Shown one piece after another: positions 27,088 through 35,103 of a stretch of DNA of 64,000 nt (position 1 is its first letter; every line of letters starts with the position of its first letter). A program made the position numbers and the translations under genes. A model generated the notes under the pieces. The model saw only the letters and a program-made list of their open reading frames with translations, was not told the DNA's origin and made no database searches. Location of the stretch: positions 248,001 through 312,000 of the forward strand of contig NZ_FOFN01000003.1 in assembly GCF_900111025.1 (NCBI RefSeq), in the 5' to 3' direction. The DNA is from Hyunsoonleella jejuensis (lineage in GTDB: Bacteria > Bacteroidota > Bacteroidia > Flavobacteriales > Flavobacteriaceae).

Positions 27088-28677
27088 ATGTATCATTTAA
27101 AAATAATCTGTATTTGTTTAACTGTGATGTCTTTTTTAGGATGTCAAAAAAAAGAAGAAACCCAAAATCAAATTGTAAAACCTAACATTCTATTCATTCT
27201 TGTAGACGATTTAGGATATTATGATTTGAGTGTTACAGGCAGCACATATTATGAAACCCCAAATGTAGATAAATTAGCAACCGAAGGTGTTATGTTTACC
27301 AATGGCTATGCAGCAAGTAGAGTTTGCAGTCCGTCAAGAGCGAGTATCATGACAGGCAAGTTTACTGCGCGGCATGGAATTACAGATTGGATTGGTGCAA
27401 AAGCAGGGGAGGACTGGCGTACAAGAAACAGACACGATAAAATGTTACCAGCCAATTACGTCATGGCATTGCCAAAGGAAGATATTACGATAGCCGAAGC
27501 GTTTAAAGAGCAAGGGTATATAACCTTTTTTGCAGGTAAATGGCATTTAGGAGGCAAAGGGTCTTATCCTGAAGATCATGGTTTTGATATTAATATTGCA
27601 GGAATTGATGCAGGGTCACCAAGGGGTGGTTTCTTTTCGCCATGGAGCAATCCTAAGCTTCAAAATAAGCAGAAGGGCGAAAATCTAACCATGCGGTTGG
27701 CAAACGAAACGGCAGATTTTATAACTAAACATAAAGACTCTACTTTTTTTGTATTTTTATCGTTTTATGCAGTGCATGCACCAGTGCAAACTACTCAACA
27801 AAAATGGGCTAAGTACAGAAATAAGGCTGATAGCATGGGAATTGTCGAAACTGGTTACGAGATGGAACGTGTGTTACCTATAAGAAGAGTTCAAGATAAT
27901 CCTGTTTATGGTGGTTTGGTAGAATCTATGGATGATGCGGTTGGTGTTGTTTTAAAAGCATTGAAAGATAATGGACTGGATGAAAATACCATTGTGGTAT
28001 TTACCTCAGATAATGGTGGTGTTGCTTCGGGAGATAACTATGCCACCAGTAATTTTCCATTACGAGGCGGTAAGGGCTACCAATGGGAAGGTGGCATAAA
28101 AGAACCTTTTTTTGTTAAGGTACCTTGGTTAAACTACATAAAATCTACGGAAGTACCTGTGGTAAGTACCGATCTATATCCTACACTTTTGGATTTGGCA
28201 AATCTTCCCTTAAAAAATGAGCAACATATAGATGGTGTTAGTTTAAAGTCTTTACTTGAGGGATCTCAAAAAGAAATCAATAGGCCTTTATTTTGGCATT
28301 ATCCGCATTATGGTAATCAAGGAGGAGAGCCTTCTTCCATCATACAAAAAAATGGTTGGAAGCTTATTCATTACTGGGAAGACGGACGGGAAGAATTGTT
28401 TAAGTTACCTTCCGAAGAAAAAGATAATGAGAATGTAATATCTCAGTATTCGGATATCGCTAATAATTTAAAAAATGAACTTCTCGCATGGTTAAAAGAA
28501 GTTAATGCGGCCTATCCAATCACAGATACCGAGTTTGATGTTACTAAGCGCAAACAATATTTGCAAAATATGGTAAACAAAAAACTACCAAATTTGGAAA
28601 CGCAAAGATTGGAAATGTTATCTCCAGAATTTAAACCTAATAAAGATTGGTGGGGCAGTCAGGTAACAATTGATTAA
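27088..28677 (+). CDS. formylglycine-dependent sulfatase (S1 family), lipoprotein
   Basis: The 529-residue product has the lipobox FLGC (Cys19). The sulfatase core is complete: VDDLGYYDL metal ligands, the FGly motif C80-S-P-S-R84, AGKWHLGG, the FTSDNGG loop and a region with LFKLPSEEKDNENV near the C-terminus. It resembles arylsulfatase A-type enzymes of the S1_16-like kind in overall pattern, though the subfamily was assigned by eye. It is longer than the sulfatase at 14845 by an insertion between the FGly motif and GKWHL and by a C-terminal tail. It lies downstream of the GH43 gene and the repeat element, and 9 bp upstream of the DUF1080 gene, with which it is probably co-transcribed. Confidence 0.9.
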   Translation: MYHLKIICICLTVMSFLGCQKKEETQNQIVKPNILFILVDDLGYYDLSVTGSTYYETPNVDKLATEGVMFTNGYAASRVCSPSRASIMTGKFTARHGITDWIGAKAGEDWRTRNRHDKMLPANYVMALPKEDITIAEAFKEQGYITFFAGKWHLGGKGSYPEDHGFDINIAGIDAGSPRGGFFSPWSNPKLQNKQKGENLTMRLANETADFITKHKDSTFFVFLSFYAVHAPVQTTQQKWAKYRNKADSMGIVETGYEMERVLPIRRVQDNPVYGGLVESMDDAVGVVLKALKDNGLDENTIVVFTSDNGGVASGDNYATSNFPLRGGKGYQWEGGIKEPFFVKVPWLNYIKSTEVPVVSTDLYPTLLDLANLPLKNEQHIDGVSLKSLLEGSQKEINRPLFWHYPHYGNQGGEPSSIIQKNGWKLIHYWEDGREELFKLPSEEKDNENVISQYSDIANNLKNELLAWLKEVNAAYPITDTEFDVTKRKQYLQNMVNKKLPNLETQRLEMLSPEFKPNKDWWGSQVTID

Positions 28678-28686
28678 TTAATAATA

Positions 28687-29451
28687 ATGAAAAGTATTCT
28701 TGTTTTTTCTTTTAGTATTTTATTTTTCTGTGTGTTACTTTCTTGTGATAAAAGACCCTCTAAACACGCCAAGAGTGATTTTATTTCAATATTTAACGGA
28801 AATAATTTAGACGGTTGGGAAGGTGATTCTACTTATTGGCGTGTTGAGAATGGTAATTTAGTTGGTGAAGTGACTCCAGAGACTATATTGAAGAGAAATT
28901 CATTCATCATTTATAAAAAGCAACAACCTGAAAACTTTGAATTAAAATTAGAATATCGCATTAGCGCATTGGGAAATAGCGGTATTAATTACCGAAGTGA
29001 GATGATTGAAGGTATGCCTTTTGCGTTAAGAGGTTACCAATGTGATATAGATGGTAGAAATAGGTTTACGGGGCAGAATTATGAAGAAAGAAAGCGTACC
29101 ACATTGGCTTATATGGGCGAAACTGTAACTATTCCGCAGATGCCAGATAGCATACCAAAACATAACATACGTAAAAATGTAAAACGAAACTGTTGGCAAA
29201 CGCGAGACGTTAGTGCTACCAAATTAAAATCAGAGTTAGTCCCTAATATAAAACCTAATGATTGGAATACGATACATCTCAAAGTAAAAGATAACAAAAT
29301 GCAACATTATGTAAATGGTGAGCTGTTTAGTGAGGTTACTGATTTAGACGAAGCCAATAGATCTACAAAAGGCTATATTGGAGTGCAAGTGCATGTTGGA
29401 CCACCAATGAAGGTTGAGTATAAGGCTATTCAATTAAAAACTTCAAAATAG
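28687..29451 (+). CDS. DUF1080 (3-keto-glycoside hydrolase-type) lipoprotein
   Basis: The 254-residue protein has the lipobox LLSC (about Cys20). The mature part is a concanavalin-like sandwich of the DUF1080 family: FNGNNLDGWEGD, YRISALGNSGINYRSE, WNTIHLKVKDN and GYIGVQVHVGPPMKVEYKAI. Family members have been linked to cleavage of 3-keto-glycosides made by Gfo/Idh/MocA-type oxidoreductases, and this window also carries a Tat-exported oxidoreductase of that type at 46230. It is located immediately after a sulfatase gene and before the GH2 gene, which has its own promoter. The true substrate is unknown; an alternative is a plain carbohydrate-binding role. Confidence 0.8.
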   Translation: MKSILVFSFSILFFCVLLSCDKRPSKHAKSDFISIFNGNNLDGWEGDSTYWRVENGNLVGEVTPETILKRNSFIIYKKQQPENFELKLEYRISALGNSGINYRSEMIEGMPFALRGYQCDIDGRNRFTGQNYEERKRTTLAYMGETVTIPQMPDSIPKHNIRKNVKRNCWQTRDVSATKLKSELVPNIKPNDWNTIHLKVKDNKMQHYVNGELFSEVTDLDEANRSTKGYIGVQVHVGPPMKVEYKAIQLKTSK

Positions 29452-29475
29452 TTTACATATTTTAAAATTTGCAGG

Positions 29476-29516
29476 ACAGTTCAGCATAGTTTTTTTAGAA
29501 GAAAAATCTAATTTTG
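29476..29516 (+). promoter_or_regulatory. composite PUL promoter for the GH2 gene
   Basis: ACAGTTCAGCATA (29476-29488) is followed after exactly 20 nt by TAATTTTG (29509-29516), a perfect TAnnTTTG box 18 nt before the start codon. The core has one deviation (GCATA instead of GGATA). Confidence 0.55.
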
Positions 29517-29534
29517 ACTTCTTATTTATAGACT

Positions 29535-32513
29535 ATGCTTAAATTAAATTACAGAATCTTTTTTTTATTATACAGTATCATTCAATTAGGATGTACCTCC
29601 TGTGAAACTAGCACGCATTCTGGGAGTAATACGTTCGAAAATACGAGAACAAAATACAACTTTAATCCAGATTGGAAATTTCTAAAAGACAATCCGCAAG
29701 ATGCGCAAAACACCAGTCTTGATGATGCCTCTTGGAGTACCATTAGTTGTCCGCATACCTTTAACGATGTAGACACATTTGACGATTATAGTTTAGGGCA
29801 TCACGACGGTGAAGAAAACCAATGGAGAGGTACCGTTTGGTATCGTAAACATTTTAAATTACCAGAATCTGATGCTGGAAAAAAAGTATTTATAGAGTTT
29901 GAATCGGTGCGTCAAATTGCAGATGTTTATATCAACGGTGTGCATTTAGGACAAAATCAAACAGGATTCATTCCGTTTGGATTTGATTTAACACCGCATA
30001 TTAAGTTTAATGAAGATAATGTTATTGCTGTAAAAGTCAATAACGATCGAGGTGATCATTTTAGAGATAATTTTCCGTTAGTATGGAACCATGAGCATTG
30101 GCACCCAACCCACGGTGGGATTTACAGAAATGTATTTCTTCATGTTATGGAGCCACTTCACATCACATTACCACTATATGATAATTTAGAAACTTTGGGA
30201 ACGTATGTATTTGCTGAAAACATATCAGAAACCAACGCTGACATTTTTGTGAATGCTGAAGTTCAGAATGAATATAATGAGCCCAAAACAGTAGACTTTG
30301 AAGCAAAAATATTTGATAACGACGGGAAACTTGTAGGCGTTTCAGAGGCGCAACAAGCGCTAGAAGCTGGTGAGAAATTTACCTTTTCAACACAAACCAA
30401 TTTAGAAAACCCAAACCGTTGGTATACCCGTCATCCATATATGTATACTGTTGAAACTGTATTAAAAGTAGACGGAAAAGCTATTGACTCTTACAACACA
30501 CCTCTAGGTATTAGAAGCTTTGAGTTTAATAAAGATACAGGGTTTTCAAATAATGGTGAATATGCGAAATTACACGGTTGGGGGCAAAAACCAACCAATG
30601 CTTGGGCTGGTTTAGGTGCAGCATTACCCGATTGGTTACGCGAGCATACATTTCAACTTATGGATGAAGCGGGTGGTAATTTTATCAGATGGGGCCATTG
30701 TGCGGGTTCTCCCTCCGAGGTTGCTATGGGCGATAAATATGGATTTGTAACCCTAATGCCTGGTGTAAGTGGCGAATCTGAAGATGAAGGTGAAACTTGG
30801 GATATCCGTATTAAAGCCTTTAAAGACATGATTGTGTATTATAGAAACCATCCATCTATAATGATTTGGGAAGGTGGAAATTGGGCTGAAAGCGAAGCGC
30901 ATTATCAAGAAATATTAAATGTTATAAAAACATTCGACCCTAACGGAAAACGTTTAATGGGGAACAGACGAGCTGATGTTAAAAATGATTCTGAAGGCTA
31001 TGTTTCTATTGAAATTGGTACAGAAGGTTGGGAGCGTGAATACCCAGATTTACCATTGGTAGAAAGTGAATATATGCGTGAAGAGGCGCCAAGACGAATT
31101 TGGGATAAACATTCTCCAGATGATAACTTTTTCAGTCATCCTAACATTGAAAAAAACACCTATAAAATAACTTCAGAACAGTTTGCGGTAAGACAGGTAG
31201 AGCATTGGTGGGATAAAATGGGCAGAAAAGCATATCACGTTGGTGGTGCAAATTGGATTTTTTCAGATGGTACTCATGGTGGTCGCGGACAAACCGAGGT
31301 TACCAGAGCAAGTGGTGAGGTAGATGCTGTACGTTTACCAAAAGAGGCATTCTTTACAACTAAAGCTATGTGGAGACCAGAACCACAAGTGCATATTGTT
31401 GGCCATTGGAATTATGAGGAAGGCACAAAAAAGGACATATTTGTGGTATCTAATACCGCTGGTGTTAAACTATATGTTAATGGGAAACTTATTGGTGAAA
31501 ATAAAACACCTAAAAGTGGATACCTATATACATTCAAGAATGTTAAATGGGAAGCAGGCGAAATTAAAGCTGAGGGTATCATCAATGATGAGGTGCGTGT
31601 TACACAAACAAAAACCACGGCTGGAGAACCAGCGGCTTTAAAACTAACACCAATTACGGGCCCTAAAGGTTGGAGAGCCGATGGCTCAGATATTGTGCTA
31701 ATTGATGTTGAAGTAGTTGATGCAGAAGGTATAAGATGTCCGCTAGCAAAAGGGCGTGTAGATTTTACTGTAGAAGGACCAGCAATTTGGCGCGGTGGTT
31801 ATAATAGTGGAAAAGAAAATTCAACCAATAATTTATATTTAGATATTGAAGCGGGTATAAACCGTGTTGCCGTGCGTTCGCTTTTAGAAGCTGGAACTGT
31901 TACAATTACAGCAACAAAAGAAGGGTTGCCAATTGCTAGTGTAGCGCTAACCTCTAACCCTGTAGATATTAAAAACGGATTAACTAAAGAGTTACCTCAG
32001 GTGTTCGAGGATGTACTTACGGAAGAGCCTATGCCAGTGCATACGCCTGAAATTCCAGAATACATTCCAGGTAAAACCAATAAAAGCAAACTTTTTACAA
32101 AGTTTAGTTATACAGGAGATGGTAAAGCGATGTTGCGTACCAATATGCATTGGGGTAAAAAGGCTTATACTGATATGGAAGTAAACTATACTGTAATACC
32201 TAAATATTTTAATGGATCAGAGTACATAAGAACACCAAATTCTGATAATAGATATTGGGCCAGAGACCAACTGCAATTTATTGCTGGCATGAAGATGCAC
32301 ATCTATGTTTTACACGATGATACGGTAAAACGACCAGAATTCTTATTGAGTGATTATAAGGATACAGGTGATGATATTAAAGTGGGGACTGTCGTGATGT
32401 CAATTTTTCATCGTATAGCCGAAGCTGGAGACAGTATTATTATGGCTGGAAATAGTGATGGTGATGCGCCTAAAGATTGCAGAATGTACACGGTTATTGG
32501 GAAGAAGTTTTAA
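29535..32513 (+). CDS. GH2-family glycosidase with atypical acid/base region, lipoprotein
   Basis: The 992-residue protein has the lipobox LGC (Cys20). It has the GH2 layout: N-terminal jelly roll (WRGTVWYRKHF, DVYINGVHLGQNQTGF), an immunoglobulin-like domain, a TIM barrel from about residue 330, then several Ig-like domains. In most GH2 enzymes the acid/base lies in a GNE motif; here the equivalent stretch reads IWEGGNWAESEAH (E446, N449, E452), so the usual Asn-Glu pair is interrupted. A nucleophile candidate is in LVESEYM (E510 or E512). The protein may be a beta-galactosidase- or beta-glucuronidase-related enzyme with altered specificity. A strong bidirectional terminator follows and separates it from the minus-strand genes. 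Confidence 0.82.
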   Translation: MLKLNYRIFFLLYSIIQLGCTSCETSTHSGSNTFENTRTKYNFNPDWKFLKDNPQDAQNTSLDDASWSTISCPHTFNDVDTFDDYSLGHHDGEENQWRGTVWYRKHFKLPESDAGKKVFIEFESVRQIADVYINGVHLGQNQTGFIPFGFDLTPHIKFNEDNVIAVKVNNDRGDHFRDNFPLVWNHEHWHPTHGGIYRNVFLHVMEPLHITLPLYDNLETLGTYVFAENISETNADIFVNAEVQNEYNEPKTVDFEAKIFDNDGKLVGVSEAQQALEAGEKFTFSTQTNLENPNRWYTRHPYMYTVETVLKVDGKAIDSYNTPLGIRSFEFNKDTGFSNNGEYAKLHGWGQKPTNAWAGLGAALPDWLREHTFQLMDEAGGNFIRWGHCAGSPSEVAMGDKYGFVTLMPGVSGESEDEGETWDIRIKAFKDMIVYYRNHPSIMIWEGGNWAESEAHYQEILNVIKTFDPNGKRLMGNRRADVKNDSEGYVSIEIGTEGWEREYPDLPLVESEYMREEAPRRIWDKHSPDDNFFSHPNIEKNTYKITSEQFAVRQVEHWWDKMGRKAYHVGGANWIFSDGTHGGRGQTEVTRASGEVDAVRLPKEAFFTTKAMWRPEPQVHIVGHWNYEEGTKKDIFVVSNTAGVKLYVNGKLIGENKTPKSGYLYTFKNVKWEAGEIKAEGIINDEVRVTQTKTTAGEPAALKLTPITGPKGWRADGSDIVLIDVEVVDAEGIRCPLAKGRVDFTVEGPAIWRGGYNSGKENSTNNLYLDIEAGINRVAVRSLLEAGTVTITATKEGLPIASVALTSNPVDIKNGLTKELPQVFEDVLTEEPMPVHTPEIPEYIPGKTNKSKLFTKFSYTGDGKAMLRTNMHWGKKAYTDMEVNYTVIPKYFNGSEYIRTPNSDNRYWARDQLQFIAGMKMHIYVLHDDTVKRPEFLLSDYKDTGDDIKVGTVVMSIFHRIAEAGDSIIMAGNSDGDAPKDCRMYTVIGKKF

Positions 32514-32531
32514 AGTTTTATAAGTGTTAAG

Positions 32532-32578
32532 AAAAAAAAGGAGCCTAGTCTTATTATAAGACTAGGCTCCTTTTTTTT
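32532..32578. terminator. bidirectional intrinsic terminator
   Basis: A near-perfect 22-bp stem (32532-32553 with 32557-32578, loop TTA) has a GGAGCCTAGTCTTA core flanked by A8 and T8, so it can end transcripts from both strands. It lies after the GH2 stop codon and downstream of the minus-strand gene pair. Confidence 0.92.
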
Positions 32579-32734
32579 GGTTATAGAAATAAATTTATCG
32601 CTTGGCGATAACTCAGTAAGGTTAATATTTAATTTTTTACTTGTGAATTAAATAATAACTCTAATCTTTATTCAGTTTCTAAAGTATTTCTATAAATTAA
32701 TTCTTAAAAAACGTAGTAAAGTAAAGCAAGAATA

Positions 32735-33613
32735 TTATTTTTTCTTTTTTTCTTTTTTAGGTTCAGGATTGTTAGAAATATAATCGATTAGAATGGACTT
32801 TACTACATCTAGAGATCCGGCTCTTAAACCATCATTTACATTAGCCCCAGTAATCCAATATAATACCATACCGGCATCAGAACAGTCCCACTTACCTTTT
32901 TGAAAGTTTACAATGTTATCTATTTCTGCAATATTTCCAATAGTCCAAATTAGTCTTATGCGAGGGTCTTCATGGTTTTTGGCCCAATCCCACTCTTTGT
33001 GGTCTAATTTTAAGTTTATATTTTGGTCTGGAATACGGACTTCTTCAATACCGAAATCTAATATTTGTTGCCATGAATAAAAATCGCCTGCATTATCATT
33101 GGCAGGATGGTGTGTTACAACCTTAACATATTGATGCTTTTCTTTAGGTGTTTTTTTTAAGGCCATTCCTATAATATCAGGTTCACCAGCTTCTATAATC
33201 CATAATGGGTCTTCAGCAGTTGAGGCGTTTATTGCCCATGCTAAGTCATTGATGGTTTCCTCTTTTTGCCAAATGGCATCGTAAAAAGTAAGATGGGTAA
33301 ATCCACCCCAGCGTCTTGCAGTCATATCACATGCTACTTGCATTAAGTGATGACGCTCTTTTTCGGCTTTTTCAGAAATGCGGTCGTCGCGCACCAAATC
33401 GCAGCTGTGGGAGTAATGTACCAATCGGTGCTCTAATCCCGAAGCGCGCAGTAAAGCGATACTAATGGCAGTACCACCCAGATCGTCAGGGTCAGGGGAA
33501 TTGCCATCAGCCACAATAGCAATGCGCCCTTGGGGCGGAGCTATTTTTTGTGCGGATATACTATAATTGGTAAAAAGCGTTAAGACGGCTGTAAATAAAA
33601 GCAGTTTATTCAT
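32735..33613 (-). CDS. exported protein with nucleoside-hydrolase-like acidic motif, function unknown
   Basis: The start at 33613 (MNKLLLF) is preferred over the upstream in-frame ATG at 33649, because it gives a normal signal peptide ending near SISAQ. The mature protein begins with a strand and an acid cluster, IAIVADGNSPDPDDLGG, that resembles the metal-binding DxNxxDxDD start of nucleoside-hydrolase-like and Sde182-type domains. Later conserved-looking pieces are WIIEAGEPDIIG, VVTHHPANDNAGDF and WDCSDAGMVLYWITG. The C-terminus is a lysine-rich tail (PEPKKEKKKK). By analogy it could be a metal-dependent N- or O-glycoside hydrolase in the periplasm. It is transcribed with the upstream sugar-binding-type gene (gap about 54 bp) and away from susCD. 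Confidence 0.6.
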   Translation of the reverse strand: MNKLLLFTAVLTLFTNYSISAQKIAPPQGRIAIVADGNSPDPDDLGGTAISIALLRASGLEHRLVHYSHSCDLVRDDRISEKAEKERHHLMQVACDMTARRWGGFTHLTFYDAIWQKEETINDLAWAINASTAEDPLWIIEAGEPDIIGMALKKTPKEKHQYVKVVTHHPANDNAGDFYSWQQILDFGIEEVRIPDQNINLKLDHKEWDWAKNHEDPRIRLIWTIGNIAEIDNIVNFQKGKWDCSDAGMVLYWITGANVNDGLRAGSLDVVKSILIDYISNNPEPKKEKKKK

Positions 33614-33667
33614 TTTTTTATCTTGAAGTAGTTTAATTCTGTAAATCATAAGTTATTTGGGATGTAT

Positions 33668-34918
33668 TTAATTGGCTGTATAAGATGAGGGCGCATCCTG
33701 TATTTCTTTTCCTTTGCCTAAAGGAGCAAAAACAACGCCTGCCCAACGTCCGCGAGTCCATTCGTTGCCATCAGTTCCAACTTTGGCTACAACTGTAATT
33801 TTATCTCCTTTATTAAGCTGGACGTTTTCCCAAAGTGCATTGAACTTTTTGCCTTCCTCAAACATGTTTTTTGACAAGGGAGGTGCATATGCACCAATCT
33901 TTTTATCATTTACAAAAAAATCAAAGTGAGAACTACCATCATTTTCTCCTACACCTACAAATACAATATCATATGAGCCGCTTTCAAAATTAAAAATAGT
34001 ACTTGTTTTAGCTTCCTTGTGTTCTTTTGGGTTAATAGCCAGCCAGTTTTTACCATTTTTATAGAAGTTTGTTCCATCTAAAGGAAATTCTTGTGACGCG
34101 ATATATCTGTTTTTCGTTAGAAAATTAGAGATATGCCTAAAGTATGATTTTTGAGATTTTGGTGCTTTAATATTAGACAATGATTTAGGTATGGTGCCAT
34201 GTGCCAATTTAAGTTTTGGTCCCTGTTCAACAGGGACATAGTTGATATCTGTAGTTAAAACAAATTTATCAAACTCAAAACCATCTTCTCGCATGCTAAA
34301 TTGTACATTATAAACACCAGCATTCTTTATATCTAGATATATCGCATGAGGGATACCACAATGTTCCTCTTTAGTACGTTGCTTACTTGCCCAAGTCCAT
34401 TGCCTTTTGCCCTCGCACCATTGCATGCGCTGTCCGTGGTCTGGCCATTCCCCATTTAATCCTACATGAATACCATTATCTTCACTTCCCGTACTCATAG
34501 CACGAACCCAAACATAATATCTTCCGGAATTATTAAACTTTATTTTATATGATAGTATCGCTATTTTACCTGGCTGGTTTGAAAAATTTTCGCCATGTAT
34601 TAATTTGTCCGAGTGAGTTACGCGAGTATCTGGTAAAACTTCGATATAAGCATTGTTACTTGCATTATTGCAATGTTCACTATCATCGTCTCGTCCAACT
34701 TTGGCAGATTGTCCTATGGAAGTTATATACCATTGTCTTATTTCTGTTTTACTTTGATTGTTAAAATATTCCGCCTCAACGGCCACCAGTCCGTTTTTTT
34801 CTTCGAAAGTCACATCATTTTTAACAATAGGTTTATTTAAGTCTAAAGTTTGACTATAGAAGGAATAACTAATACTGCAAAATACAACAGCCATTAAATA
34901 AAGGAACTTTGTTTTCAT
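33668..34918 (-). CDS. secreted two-domain carbohydrate-binding-type protein
   Basis: The 416-residue protein has a type I signal peptide (cleavage near FYSQ). Residues 35-225 form a sandwich with VAVEAEYFNN, YYVWVRAMSTGSEDNGIHVGLNG and GFEFDKFVLT, the pattern seen in C-terminal modules of GH115 and similar sugar-binding domains. Residues 255-410 form a second sandwich (GSYDIVFVGVGENDGSSHFDF, split by eye, then WAGVVFAPLGKG). No catalytic motif is visible. It is the first gene of a two-gene minus-strand unit that diverges from susC, and a copy of the PUL motif points at it 65 bp upstream of the start. It could be a glycan-binding accessory or an unrecognised lyase or hydrolase; binding is the cautious reading. 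Confidence 0.6.
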   Translation of the reverse strand: MKTKFLYLMAVVFCSISYSFYSQTLDLNKPIVKNDVTFEEKNGLVAVEAEYFNNQSKTEIRQWYITSIGQSAKVGRDDDSEHCNNASNNAYIEVLPDTRVTHSDKLIHGENFSNQPGKIAILSYKIKFNNSGRYYVWVRAMSTGSEDNGIHVGLNGEWPDHGQRMQWCEGKRQWTWASKQRTKEEHCGIPHAIYLDIKNAGVYNVQFSMREDGFEFDKFVLTTDINYVPVEQGPKLKLAHGTIPKSLSNIKAPKSQKSYFRHISNFLTKNRYIASQEFPLDGTNFYKNGKNWLAINPKEHKEAKTSTIFNFESGSYDIVFVGVGENDGSSHFDFFVNDKKIGAYAPPLSKNMFEEGKKFNALWENVQLNKGDKITVVAKVGTDGNEWTRGRWAGVVFAPLGKGKEIQDAPSSYTAN

Positions 34919-34983
34919 AAAATGCTTTTGAGGTGGTTCATGATATAAAATTATAATTTATCACTTAGGCTATTAACCTGTAG

Positions 34984-34996
34984 TATCCTGCTATGT
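34984..34996 (-). promoter_or_regulatory. PUL motif facing the minus-strand gene pair
   Basis: On the minus strand this reads ACATAGCAGGATA and points at the gene starting at 34918, 65 bp away. No TAnnTTTn box occurs at the expected 20-nt distance; TAAATTAT lies about 23 nt downstream, so the promoter assignment is weaker than for the other copies. Confidence 0.5.
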
Positions 34997-35034
34997 CTGT
35001 ATAAATTCATATTTACAGCACAGAGCAGAACGGT

Positions 35035-35074
35035 AAGTACAGGATACTCGATAGAATTTTAGCAAATATTTTAG
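35035..35074 (+). promoter_or_regulatory. composite PUL promoter for susC
   Basis: AAGTACAGGATA (35035-35046) is followed after exactly 20 nt by TATTTTAG (35067-35074), 29 nt before the susC start. The longer string GGTAAGTACAGGATAC (35032-35047) recurs exactly at 43668-43683, before another gene. Confidence 0.7.
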
Positions 35075-35103
35075 GAACCTATTAATAAATTAACTAAAAT
35101 TTT

